Assembly: GCF_018555435.2 (NCBI RefSeq) | Contig: NZ_JAFEJT020000009.1 | Span: 1-64,000, forward strand | Direction: 5' to 3' | DNA: 64,000 nt | Source: Bifidobacterium amazonense | GTDB lineage: Bacteria; Actinomycetota; Actinomycetes; Actinomycetales; Bifidobacteriaceae | In this document: positions 7,460-15,596 of the stretch, in pieces | How positions within the stretch are numbered: position 1 is the first letter of the stretch | How the letters are laid out: the number at the start of each line of letters is the position of its first letter | The notes under the pieces: model-generated | What the model saw: only the letters and a program-made list of their open reading frames with translations | The model's database searches: none | Told to the model about the DNA's origin: nothing | Translations under genes and position numbers: made by a program

Positions 7460-9535
7460 GTGGCGGTATTTCAGCTCATCCTATGCATCATCGCGGCGGT
7501 CGTGCTGTCCTCGTTCATCAGCCGCTTCATCCCGAAAGTGTCCACGCCGCTCGTGCAGATCGCGCTCGGCGCCGTCGCCTCGCAGCTGCCGTTCTTTCCC
7601 AACGTCGAACTCGATCCGGAACTGTTCATGGTCCTGTTCATCGCGCCGCTGCTGTATCTCGAAGCGCATGAGATCGACAAGTCGGGCCTGCTGAAAACGC
7701 TCAAACTGTCGCTGTCGCTGGCCATCGGGCTCGCGATCGCGACCATGGTCGCCGTCGGCGTGATCCTGCACGCGATATGGCCGGCGATCCCGCTGGCCGC
7801 CGGTCTCGCGCTCGGCGCGGCGCTCGGACCGACCGACGCGGTCGCCGTATCGTCGCTCGGCAAGGAGGCTGCGCTGACGCAACGCCAGATGAGCGTGCTC
7901 AAAGGCGAGTCGCTGTTCAACGACGCGTCCGGCATCGTCGGCTTCCAGTTCGCAATCGCCGCGGCCGTCACCGGCCAGTTCGAGGTCGGCGAGGCGGCCG
8001 GCGAATTCGTCGTCTCGTTCATCGGCGGCGCGCTGTTCGGACTAGCGATCGGCCTGGTCGCGAACTGGCTGTTCGAAACGATCCGCTCGCTCGGCTGGGA
8101 GACGACCACCACGCGCATCCTGATGGAGCTGTTCCTGCCGTTCCTGCTGTACCTGGCCGCCGAGGACATCGCGCACGTCTCCGGCATCCTGTCGGTCGTC
8201 GCGTCCGGCCTGTTCATCCGCTTCGACCGCACCGGCGTGGGCCCGAACGTGGCGCGCACGAACATCGTGTCGAACAGCGTGTGGGGCGTGCTCTCGTTCA
8301 CGCTCAACGGCGCGGTGTTCATCCTGCTCGGCATGCTGCTGCCCGGCGCGATGGGCAACAGCTGGGAGGATCCGGGCGTGAGCAACATCCTGCTCATCGG
8401 CGTGATCATGCTCGTCTCGCTGGTCGTGATCGCGATGCGGTTCATCTGGGTGTCGGCGATGCTGCGACTCGCGCACGACACGCAGACCGGACACCGCCGC
8501 CACATGACGCCGGAACGCTGGCGTTCGGCCGCGGTGATGACGTTCGGCGGCGCGAAGGGCACGATCACGCTGTCGCTGATGTTCACGATCCCGTACGCGA
8601 TCTCCGGCGGACGCTGGTTCCCGATGCGCGACGAGCTGATCTTCATCGCGTCCGGCGTGATCATCGTCACGCTGCTGCTGGCGAACTTCCTGCTGCCCGC
8701 GATCGCGCCGAACCGCAGCGGCGACACGTCGCTGGAGATGACCGAGGTCACGATCGAAGTGCTGCGCCGCACGGTCGAGGAGCTCACCGGCCGCGTGACG
8801 AACGAGAACCGCCGCGCCGTGCTCATGGTGATCGACTCGTACACGAAGCGCATCACGCGACTCAAGCAGCGCACCGGCGAAATCGACCCGCAACGCTACG
8901 CGCAGCTGCAGATCGACGCGCTCGGCTGGGAGAAGGACTACGTCAAGCAGCGTCTGCTCGACACCAAGCGCAGCAAGGAGGGCACGCAGGCGAACCGCGA
9001 TCTGGAGATCGAGGCGTGCGAGCGCCTGCTCGACCAGATCATGAACTCGCTGCGCCACATCTCCACCGACCGCAACTCCGGCCGGGCGATGTGGCAGATC
9101 CGCGGCCGCATGCGCGCGCTGCAGCGCCGCACGCTCACGCTGATCCGGCGCACGTCGAGCCGCATCCGCCGCACCACGCCGCTGATCAGCGACGACGAGA
9201 TCTTCGCGCACACCCGCATGGTGCAGCTCGCCGCGTTTGAGCACGTGATCGACCGGCTGTACGAGGAGATGACGCGCGACACGTACAACACGGAGCATTG
9301 CTCGGCGCTGCTGCTCGACTACCGTCGTGCCGAGTCGGCGTTGCGCGCGCGGCCGAACATGACCGGCAGCGCGAAGACGATCGGCATGGCGGAGGACGTG
9401 AAGCGCGAAAGCTACGGCATCGAGCTCGGCGTGATCCAGGACATGGTCGAGGCCGGCGAGATCACGCGCGCGCAGGCGAAGACGCTGCGCCGCAACGTGT
9501 ACGTGATGAGCGTGGACGCCGATTCGAGCCTGTGA
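7460..9535 (+). CDS. Na+/H+ antiporter, CPA1 (NhaP/NHE-like) family
   Basis: A 691-residue membrane antiporter that trades Na+ (or K+) for H+ and supports pH and ion balance. The first 430 residues or so hold about 12 membrane segments with the family signature ALGPTDAVAVSSLG followed by KGESLFNDASGIV (the ND pair, as in CPA1). The last 260 residues form a hydrophilic Arg/Glu-rich tail, probably cytoplasmic and helical. The start is the GTG at 7460 after GGGAGG; it reads MAVFQLILCI straight into the first membrane helix. It ends just before the convergent dcd gene. Confidence 0.92.
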   Translation: MAVFQLILCIIAAVVLSSFISRFIPKVSTPLVQIALGAVASQLPFFPNVELDPELFMVLFIAPLLYLEAHEIDKSGLLKTLKLSLSLAIGLAIATMVAVGVILHAIWPAIPLAAGLALGAALGPTDAVAVSSLGKEAALTQRQMSVLKGESLFNDASGIVGFQFAIAAAVTGQFEVGEAAGEFVVSFIGGALFGLAIGLVANWLFETIRSLGWETTTTRILMELFLPFLLYLAAEDIAHVSGILSVVASGLFIRFDRTGVGPNVARTNIVSNSVWGVLSFTLNGAVFILLGMLLPGAMGNSWEDPGVSNILLIGVIMLVSLVVIAMRFIWVSAMLRLAHDTQTGHRRHMTPERWRSAAVMTFGGAKGTITLSLMFTIPYAISGGRWFPMRDELIFIASGVIIVTLLLANFLLPAIAPNRSGDTSLEMTEVTIEVLRRTVEELTGRVTNENRRAVLMVIDSYTKRITRLKQRTGEIDPQRYAQLQIDALGWEKDYVKQRLLDTKRSKEGTQANRDLEIEACERLLDQIMNSLRHISTDRNSGRAMWQIRGRMRALQRRTLTLIRRTSSRIRRTTPLISDDEIFAHTRMVQLAAFEHVIDRLYEEMTRDTYNTEHCSALLLDYRRAESALRARPNMTGSAKTIGMAEDVKRESYGIELGVIQDMVEAGEITRAQAKTLRRNVYVMSVDADSSL

Positions 9536-9544
9536 GGATTGCGG

Positions 9545-10126
9545 TCAGTCGCTGACGTCGGCCTTGTAGAAGTTGACGTAGGAGCGGCTCGGGGTGGGGC
9601 CGCGCTGGCCCTGATAGTGCGATCCGGTGCCCTGGGAGCCGTACGGGTGCTCGGCCGGCGAGCTGAGCTGGAAGAAGCACATCTGGCCGATCTTCATGCC
9701 CGGCCACAGCTTGACCGGCAGCGTGGAGACGTTGGACAGCTCGAGCGTGATGTGGCCCTCGAAGCCCGGGTCGATGAAGCCGGCGGTCGAATGGGTGAGG
9801 ATACCGAGGCGGCCCAGCGAGCTCTTGCCTTCGAGACGCGCGGCGATCGTCGCGTCGAGCTTGACATACTCCCACGTCGAGCCGAGCGCGAACTCGCCCG
9901 GGTGCAGGATCCACGGCTCGTCGGGCGCGACCTCGAACTGCTCGGTCAGCGCGCCCTGGTTCTCGGCCGGGTCGACGTACGTGTACGCATGATTGTTGAA
10001 CAGGCGGAAGTAACGGTCCAGACGCACGTCGATCGACGCGGGCTGCACCATTTCGGGAGTCCACGGATCAAGCGAGATATGGCCGTCGGCCTTGGCGGCA
10101 AGAATATCGCGATCGGACAGCAGCAT
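9545..10126 (-). CDS. dcd: dCTP deaminase
   Basis: A 193-residue homotrimeric enzyme of the dUTPase fold that deaminates dCTP on the way to dTMP. It has [14 protein letters not shown], the [11 protein letters not shown] motif with the Ser and Arg of the active site, and [19 protein letters not shown] with the catalytic Glu. In Actinobacteria this family is often bifunctional (deaminase plus triphosphatase, giving dUMP), which cannot be settled here. The start MLLSDRDI at 10126 has AAGGAG five bases upstream; a 7-codon longer start at 10147 lacks one. Tail-to-tail with the antiporter gene. Confidence 0.95.
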   Translation of the reverse strand: MLLSDRDILAAKADGHISLDPWTPEMVQPASIDVRLDRYFRLFNNHAYTYVDPAENQGALTEQFEVAPDEPWILHPGEFALGSTWEYVKLDATIAARLEGKSSLGRLGILTHSTAGFIDPGFEGHITLELSNVSTLPVKLWPGMKIGQMCFFQLSSPAEHPYGSQGTGSHYQGQRGPTPSRSYVNFYKADVSD

Positions 10127-10269
10127 GGCAACTCCTTGGCTCGGCATTCACGAAAAAAGATCTGCACCACAGTCTAGCGGCGGGCCTCTCGCGGCGCGAA
10201 CCGGGCGGCCGGCCCGATCCACACGATTTCGGACCATAACTTTCAGCTTGTTCCCAGACAATCGCATCA

Positions 10270-10298
10270 TTGCGCCCAGCAACCGGTGTTTTCATAAT
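10270..10298 (+). promoter_or_regulatory. Putative promoter of the small RNA at 10305
   Basis: TTGCGC (10270-10275), a 17-base spacer and CATAAT (10293-10298) form a plausible sigma-70-type promoter. The predicted transcript start is near 10305, just before two hairpins and a strong terminator. Confidence 0.4.
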
Positions 10299-10304
10299 AA
10301 CTGT

Positions 10305-10405
10305 CAGCAAGAGCTGAACAGGAACGGCAGCAGTTCCCGACAATTGAACCCTTTCTTCTTCTCTCTCCTTTCTCTCCCCGGCGGACACCCCGCCGGGGTT
10401 TCTTT
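10305..10405 (+). ncRNA. Candidate small RNA with pyrimidine-rich single-stranded segment
   Basis: Between dcd and the esterase gene lies a compact non-coding unit. It has a short hairpin TCAGC-aaga-GCTGA (about 10303-10317), a second hairpin GGAAC..GTTCC (10321-10337), a pyrimidine-rich run (about 10349-10379) and a strong intrinsic terminator (10376-10405). No ORF fits. The C/U-rich segment could pair with AG-rich ribosome binding sites. It may instead be an attenuator leader of the downstream esterase gene, although that gene has its own -10 box at its start codon. Confidence 0.45.
10376..10405 (+). terminator. Rho-independent terminator
   Basis: CCCCGGCGG (10376-10384) pairs perfectly with CCGCCGGGG (10390-10398) around a five-base loop, followed by TTTCTTTTTG. 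It ends the candidate small RNA or leader. Confidence 0.85.
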
Positions 10406-10483
10406 TTGTTCTTCTCGTTGTTCTTGTTGTGCCGCCGGCCGAACGCTTGTGGACCATCCCCGCCGGGCGCGCGCCGAATCGCG

Positions 10484-10489
10484 TATATT
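10484..10489 (+). promoter_or_regulatory. -10 box suggesting a leaderless transcript
   Basis: TATATT lies exactly seven bases before the A of the esterase ATG at 10497. Transcription would start at or next to the start codon, so the mRNA would lack a ribosome binding site, and none is visible. No good -35 element is seen. Confidence 0.45.
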
Positions 10490-10496
10490 GGGCCGC

Positions 10497-11243
10497 ATGA
10501 GCGAAGACGCAGAAGACGCAACGAACGGCGTGCCCGCACAGCCGCCGGAGCCGGTCATCACGCATGTGCAGTACTCGCGCGGCGGGGGCGAGGCCGCGCC
10601 GACCCACCCGATGTTCCTGTGCCTGCACGGCTGGGGGTCCAACGAGGAGGATCTGGCCGACATCATGCGCTATATCGCGCCGTACAACGACTACGCGTCC
10701 CTGCGCGCGCCGATCGTGCTGCAGGAGCGTCGCGAACGCGGCGACGGACTGCCGGCCATCGCCGGCGCGTACTCGTGGTTTTCGGTCAAGGCGCCGTCCG
10801 GCGACGATCTCGACCGCGAGGCGTACGCGGCGGCCCGCGCGATCGACCGCTGGGTCGACGAGCACGTGCCGCTCGAACGCGACGTCGTGCCGATCGGCTT
10901 CTCGCAGGGCGGCCTGCTGGCCACGCACCTGCTGCGCATTCATCCCGAACGCTACCGCGCGGCGATCAACCTGTCCGGCACGCTCGCGCCCGGCAACGTG
11001 CCCGGCACGGCCCCGGCCGACGACCGGCTCGCCGACTACGAGATCCCCGTGTTCTACGTGTATGGCAAGAACGACAGGATCGTGCCCAAGTACGAGCTGT
11101 TCGCTACGGCCGCGTGGCTGGAGGAGCATACGTGGCTGACGACGAAAAGCTACCACGGGCTCGGTCACGAGGTGAGCATGGACGAGTTCGCCGACCTGCG
11201 CCAGTGGCTGCTGCTGCACGATATTTCGTCCGGCGTACTGTGA
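10497..11243 (+). CDS. Alpha/beta-hydrolase, carboxylesterase/phospholipase family
   Basis: A 248-residue serine hydrolase. It has an oxyanion-hole LHGWGSNEED (about 38-47), nucleophile elbow GFSQGG, and the later Asp (YVYGKNDRIVPK) and His (YHGLGHEVS) of the triad. The GFSQGG elbow and GLGHEVS ending are typical of the YpfH/carboxylesterase 2 family, which cleaves short-chain esters or lysophospholipids. No signal peptide or membrane segment. The start at 10497 is chosen because a TATATT box ends seven bases upstream; the longer upstream frame reads through the terminator and small RNA. A terminator follows at 11297. Natural substrate unknown. Confidence 0.87.
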   Translation: MSEDAEDATNGVPAQPPEPVITHVQYSRGGGEAAPTHPMFLCLHGWGSNEEDLADIMRYIAPYNDYASLRAPIVLQERRERGDGLPAIAGAYSWFSVKAPSGDDLDREAYAAARAIDRWVDEHVPLERDVVPIGFSQGGLLATHLLRIHPERYRAAINLSGTLAPGNVPGTAPADDRLADYEIPVFYVYGKNDRIVPKYELFATAAWLEEHTWLTTKSYHGLGHEVSMDEFADLRQWLLLHDISSGVL

Positions 11244-11296
11244 CGTCCGCCGACGGGAATCCGACCGGGAATCCGACGACGGACAGGTAGATACAA

Positions 11297-11324
11297 GAAA
11301 AGGCTCCCCGAGGGGAGCCTTTTC
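11297..11324. terminator. Rho-independent terminator (bidirectional)
   Basis: AAAAGGCTCCCC pairs with GGGGAGCCTTTT around a short loop, between the convergent esterase and P-type ATPase genes. The A-run and T-run make it usable on both strands. Confidence 0.9.
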
Positions 11325-11374
11325 GTTATGGATCAGGAGAACCGGCCGGGAAAGCCGGAATCGGCTGGGCCGTC

Positions 11375-14300
11375 TCAGACGGTCACGCCGCGGCTTTTGT
11401 CGACCGCGCGCATGATGGCCTTGTAGATTTCGGAGGCCACCAGCACGATCGCCGCCAGGCCGATGCACTCGAACCAGGCCACCAGGCCGAGCGGCGTGGT
11501 GCCGAACGCGTCGTTGAGGAACGGCACGTAGATCACCACGACCTGCAGCAGGATGGAGATGCCGATCGCGCCCCACAGCCACTTGTTGCTGAACAGGCCC
11601 ACGAACGCGGACTGGCGCGCCGAACGCGAGGCGAGCGCGTTGAACAGCTGCGCGAACACGAGGATCGTGAAGCCCATCGTGCGGGCCTCGGTCATCTGCG
11701 CGTCGTGGCCGAGCGCGTCGACGGAGCGGTCGGTGAACAGGCCGCCGGCGAGGTGCATGTCCATGCCGATGAGCGTCACGGCGGCCATGATGATGCCGAT
11801 GAACGCGATGTCGATCCACATGTCCTTGTCGATCACGCGGTCGGTGAGCTTGCGCGGCTTGCGGGCCATCACGTCGTCGGTCTGCGGGTCGACGCCCATC
11901 GCGAGCGCCGGCGCGGCGTCGGTGAGCAGGTTGATCCACAGCAGCTGCGTGGCGAGCAGCGGCACGGTCACGCCCTGCGAGCCGGGCTGGGTGATGCCGA
12001 GCACGCCGGCGAGCATGACGCCGCCGAACACGGTGAACACCTCGCCCACGTTGGAGCTCAGGAGGTAGCGCAGGAACTTGCGGATGTTGTCGAAGATCAC
12101 GCGGCCTTCGCGCACGGCGGCGACGATGGTGGAGAAGTTGTCGTCCGCGAGGATCATCTTCGCGGATTCCTTGGTGACTTCGGTGCCGGTGATGCCCATC
12201 GCCACGCCGATGTCGGCGGACTTGACGGCCGGCGCATCGTTCACGCCGTCGCCGGTCATGGCGGCGATGTTGCCCTGGCGCTGCAGCGATTCGACGATCT
12301 TGAGCTTGTGCTCCGGCGCGACGCGCGCATACACGGACACTTCGGAGGTCGCCTTGTCGAACGCGGCCTCGCCCTGTGCGGCGAGTTCGTCGAGCTGGTC
12401 GCCGGTGAGCGCCTTGCCTCCCTTGGCGATGATGCCCAGATCGGAGGCGATGCGCGCCGCGGTCAGCGGGTGGTCGCCGGTGATCATGACGGTGCGGATG
12501 CCGGCGCGGTGCGCTTCGGCCACGGAGTCGCGGACCTCGGTGCGCGGCGGGTCGATGATGCCGACCATGCCGGCCCAGATCAGATCGGATTCGATCACGT
12601 CGGACTGTTCGGCGATGTCGGTGACCTGTCCGGCCGCGTTCGCCTTGATGCCGGGAACGGCGGCCAGCGACGACGTGCCGAGCGGACGGTACGCCTCGCC
12701 CAGCGTGCGGTACGCCTCGCCGGACAGCTTCTCGACGGTCGCGAGGATCGTCTGACGGTCGCCTTCGGTGAGCGGACGGACGGCCCCGCCCACGGCGATG
12801 CGCGTGCAGTACGAGAGCAGCACGTCGGGCGCACCCTTGGCGAAGACGGTCAGGTTGCCGGCGTCGGCGTTGTCCTTGGCGACGATCGCCATGCGCTTGC
12901 GTTCGGACGTGAACGGCACTTCGGCTACACGTTCGAAGTTCGCGTACTTGCGGTCGGCATGCACCTTGCGTGCGGCGACGATGAGCGAGACTTCGGTCGG
13001 GTCTCCGATCGCCTCCCACTGGCCGGCCTTGGTTTCGCTTTCGCGCAGGTCGCCGTCGTTCGCGAGCGTACCCGCGCCGAGCGTCGCCATGACTTCGGCG
13101 GCGATCGCATCCGGCACGGCCAGGTCGCCGTCGGCGGCACCGACCATGACCATGCGGCCTTCCGGCGCGTAGCCGGTGCCGGTGATCTGCACTTCGCCGG
13201 ACGGCGTGACCACGCGTTCGACGGTCATTTCGTTGCGAGTGAGCGTACCGGTCTTGTCGGAGCAGATCACGGACGCGGAGCCGAGCGTCTCGACGGACGA
13301 AAGCTTCTTGACGATCGCGTTGTGCTTGGCCATGCGCTGCACGCCGAGCGCGAGCACGACGGTCAGGATCGCGGCCAGGCCTTCCGGCACGGCGGCGACG
13401 GCCAGCGAAACGGCCAGCAGCAGCGAGTCGATGATGTCGTGCACGGAGTGGAAGCCCTGCGTGATCGCGAGCGCGGCGAGCACGACCACGGCGATGACGC
13501 ACACCGCGAGGCCGAGGATCTTGGAGACGTGCGCCATCTCCTTCTGCAGCGGGGTGGCTTCGTCGTCGGTGGCGGCGAGCATGTCGGCGATCTTGCCGAC
13601 CTGCGTGTTCATGCCGGTGCCGGTGACGATCGCGCGGCCGGTGCCCTGCGTGACGGACGTGCCGTTGAAGATCATGTTCGAGCGGTCGCCGAGCGCCTTG
13701 GCTTCGGCGAGCGTCTCCGGCTTCTTGCCGACCGGCACGGATTCGCCGGTCAGGCTCGCTTCCGCGATGCGCAGGGAAGCGGCGGCGAACAGTCGGCCGT
13801 CTGCGGAGACCGTGTCGCCTTCGCCGAGCACGACGATGTCGCCGGGGACGACGTCGGTGGTGTTGATGTGCACGACCTTGCCGTCGCGCAGGACGGCGGT
13901 CTGCGGTGCAGTCATCTGCGCGAGCGCGGCGACGGCCTGTTCGGCGCGGGCCTCCTGGATGTAGCCGAGGACCGCGTTGACGATCAGGATGAGCACGATG
14001 ACGAGCGCGTCGAACGGCACCGGCTCTCCCCCGCCGGGCGTGTTGGCGCGTTCGATGAACCATGCGACCACCGAGATCGCGGTGGCGACGAGCAGCAGGT
14101 AGACCAGCGGGTCCTCGAACTGGGCGAGGAACTTCTTCCACTTCGGCACCGGCGGCGCGCTGGCCAGCTGGTTCGGGCCGAACTTCTCGAGGCGGCGCTT
14201 GGCTTCGGCCGAGCTCAGGCCGGTTGCGGTGTCGACGTTCAGCGCCTTGGCGACCTCGCTCGCATCGGTCAGCGACGGGTCGGTATCGTTGAGCAGCGCC

Positions 14301-14383
14301 TGCTGGGCGCGCACTTCCTCTGACTGGATGGCGTCCTCAGTCAGCGCGGACGCCTTGGATTGATCTTTCTGGCGATCAACCAT
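11375..14383 (-). CDS. P-type cation-transporting ATPase (SERCA/PMCA-like, type II)
   Basis: A 1002-residue ion pump. Motifs in order: LTGES (211-215, actuator), AVPEGL (331-336, ion-binding helix M4, as in Ca2+ pumps), DKTGTLT with phosphorylated D376, MITGDHPLTA and MTGDGVNDAPAVKSADIGVAMG. An N-terminal cation-ATPase domain and about 10 membrane segments including a C-terminal block are present. This layout matches type IIA/IIB Ca2+ or Na+/K+-type pumps; Ca2+ export is most likely but the ion is inferred. The start MVDRQKDQ at 14383 has AAGGAG seven bases upstream; the 32-codon longer reading is rejected. Monocistronic. Confidence 0.94.
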   Translation of the reverse strand: MVDRQKDQSKASALTEDAIQSEEVRAQQALLNDTDPSLTDASEVAKALNVDTATGLSSAEAKRRLEKFGPNQLASAPPVPKWKKFLAQFEDPLVYLLLVATAISVVAWFIERANTPGGGEPVPFDALVIVLILIVNAVLGYIQEARAEQAVAALAQMTAPQTAVLRDGKVVHINTTDVVPGDIVVLGEGDTVSADGRLFAAASLRIAEASLTGESVPVGKKPETLAEAKALGDRSNMIFNGTSVTQGTGRAIVTGTGMNTQVGKIADMLAATDDEATPLQKEMAHVSKILGLAVCVIAVVVLAALAITQGFHSVHDIIDSLLLAVSLAVAAVPEGLAAILTVVLALGVQRMAKHNAIVKKLSSVETLGSASVICSDKTGTLTRNEMTVERVVTPSGEVQITGTGYAPEGRMVMVGAADGDLAVPDAIAAEVMATLGAGTLANDGDLRESETKAGQWEAIGDPTEVSLIVAARKVHADRKYANFERVAEVPFTSERKRMAIVAKDNADAGNLTVFAKGAPDVLLSYCTRIAVGGAVRPLTEGDRQTILATVEKLSGEAYRTLGEAYRPLGTSSLAAVPGIKANAAGQVTDIAEQSDVIESDLIWAGMVGIIDPPRTEVRDSVAEAHRAGIRTVMITGDHPLTAARIASDLGIIAKGGKALTGDQLDELAAQGEAAFDKATSEVSVYARVAPEHKLKIVESLQRQGNIAAMTGDGVNDAPAVKSADIGVAMGITGTEVTKESAKMILADDNFSTIVAAVREGRVIFDNIRKFLRYLLSSNVGEVFTVFGGVMLAGVLGITQPGSQGVTVPLLATQLLWINLLTDAAPALAMGVDPQTDDVMARKPRKLTDRVIDKDMWIDIAFIGIIMAAVTLIGMDMHLAGGLFTDRSVDALGHDAQMTEARTMGFTILVFAQLFNALASRSARQSAFVGLFSNKWLWGAIGISILLQVVVIYVPFLNDAFGTTPLGLVAWFECIGLAAIVLVASEIYKAIMRAVDKSRGVTV

Positions 14384-14633
14384 GGTGATTCTCCTTGGTA
14401 TAGCCGCGGAGTAGTCAGCCCTCGCGAACGGCCGGGTTTTCTCCCCCGGTTCACGGCAAGACTGCGCGGTTATGGGCACCGGCGCGTATGCGGCCGATGC
14501 GTACGCATGCCATTATTCCATACCCCGCTCAACCGTCCGCGTAACACAACCCGGCGCGTTGCCTAAATTCCAACCCTTCCGCCGGTGTGTCAACGAGGCG
14601 CATGGCCGAGCGCCGAGCAGTGCATGACGCGAT

Positions 14634-14661
14634 TGTGGATAGACACGCCGTATGTGGATAA
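14634..14661. promoter_or_regulatory. Two DnaA-box-like nonamers
   Basis: TGTGGATAG (14634-14642) and TGTGGATAA (14653-14661) lie 19 bases apart in the same orientation. The second is the exact reverse complement of the TTATCCACA consensus; the first differs in one base. They could bind DnaA as a titration or regulatory site. They are not next to dnaA or dnaN here. Confidence 0.4.
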
Positions 14662-14897
14662 CTCGAGACTCATCCGACTTATAAGACACGATTCAACCCA
14701 CTTTATTTCCGTTCCGCCGGAGCAAAGAGACGTTTCACGGGCGATTCCCCGGACCATTCGACCACATGGCCCGGTCGCGCTTGCAAACACACTGCGCTTC
14801 CCCGACGATGGGCAGACGGACGATCACAGTCGATGCTCAAGTCGAAAGGGACAACATGAACGGTATGGCGGCAACGCCGCAACCAACCACCCTGGGA

Positions 14898-14914
14898 GAT
14901 ATACTTTGTATATC
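14898..14914. promoter_or_regulatory. Palindromic operator/promoter of the mazEF-like pair
   Basis: GATATACTTTGTATATC is a perfect palindrome of 7-base arms around TTT, ending 16 bases before the antitoxin start and containing a TATACT -10-like hexamer. Toxin-antitoxin pairs of this type repress themselves through such sites. Confidence 0.6.
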
Positions 14915-14930
14915 CAGTCAGGGAGGCACT

Positions 14931-15200
14931 ATGGTCAAGGCAACGGTCAACAAATGGGGCAATGCGCTGGGCGTACGTATCCCGAAGGAGATACGAGAAC
15001 AGCTGGAACTGCACGAAGGCAGCCATGTCGACATCAACGTCGACGGCAACCGCATCGTCATCACGCCCGAACGGCAACGCATCACGCGGATCGGCCGGTA
15101 CAACGTACCGGACCTGCATGATCTGTTCGCCGGATACGACGGCCGCTATACGCCGCACGAGGACGGCTTCACGTCACCGGTCGGGAAGGAGCGCCTGTGA
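14931..15200 (+). CDS. MazE-like antitoxin, AbrB/SpoVT fold
   Basis: An 89-residue DNA-binding antitoxin. MVKATVNKWGNALGVRIPKE is the classic swapped-hairpin AbrB/MazE N-terminus, with the V.RIPK core at about residues 14-19; the C-terminal third (about 55-89) is the likely toxin-wrapping tail. The ATG at 14931 follows GGGAGG at 14921-14926; upstream ATGs in frame lie before the operator. It overlaps the toxin gene by four bases (GTGA), so the two are co-translated. Likely represses its own promoter through the palindrome at 14898. Confidence 0.9.
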   Translation: MVKATVNKWGNALGVRIPKEIREQLELHEGSHVDINVDGNRIVITPERQRITRIGRYNVPDLHDLFAGYDGRYTPHEDGFTSPVGKERL

Positions 15201-15532
15201 ACGGATATCGACGAGGAGACGTGGTCGCCGCGGACCTTGATCCGGCGGCCGGCCATGAACAGCGCAAACGACGATACCTGCTCGTGGTCGGCAACGAAAA
15301 CTTCAACCGGCTGTGCAACCTGACCTGGGTATGCCCGATCACGTCGACGGACAACCACTATCCGCTGCATATGGCGGTCCATCCCGTTTCGCCGTTGGAC
15401 ATCGAGGGATTCGTCGAAGTCGAACAACTGAAATCACTCGACCTGGAGGCGCGCAACGCCGAACTCGTGGGCTACCTGCAGCAGGAGGAGATGGACGCCG
15501 TCGTGGAGCTGGCCATGGCCTGCCTGATCTGA
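15197..15532 (+). CDS. MazF/PemK-family toxin (probable mRNA interferase)
   Basis: A 111-residue protein with the start of MazF/PemK toxins, YRRGDVVAADLDPAAGHEQRKRRYLLVVGN, where the RGDVV strand and GxEQ.K.R loop line the RNA-binding surface. WVCPITSTDN and VEVEQLKSLDLEARN follow as in the family. It probably cleaves mRNA at short motifs and is held by the adjacent antitoxin. The GTG start overlaps the antitoxin stop. All core elements are present, so no sign of decay. Confidence 0.9.
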   Translation: MNGYRRGDVVAADLDPAAGHEQRKRRYLLVVGNENFNRLCNLTWVCPITSTDNHYPLHMAVHPVSPLDIEGFVEVEQLKSLDLEARNAELVGYLQQEEMDAVVELAMACLI

Positions 15533-15596
15533 CGGCATTCGTTCCGGCTCCCCATCCCACCACCGCCCGATTGACCGACGCCGCGCCCCGACAGGT

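Larger units (their letters stand above)
14384..14930. other. 547-base intergenic region with two DnaA-box-like sites
   Basis: No credible gene. It separates the P-type ATPase from the mazEF-like pair, whose promoter and operator lie at its right end. The middle contains TGTGGATAG and TGTGGATAA boxes (separate entry) followed by a short AT-richer stretch (about 14662-14710). The rest is promoter DNA for the two divergent units. Confidence 0.5.

Noticed and set aside
11705..14323. An 872-codon open frame opposite the P-type ATPase
   Set aside because: Antisense shadow of a gene with all P-type motifs.
14634..14661. Chromosomal origin of replication
   Set aside because: Only two DnaA boxes, no dnaA/dnaN and no long AT-rich unwinding region; kept as a possible DnaA-binding site only.
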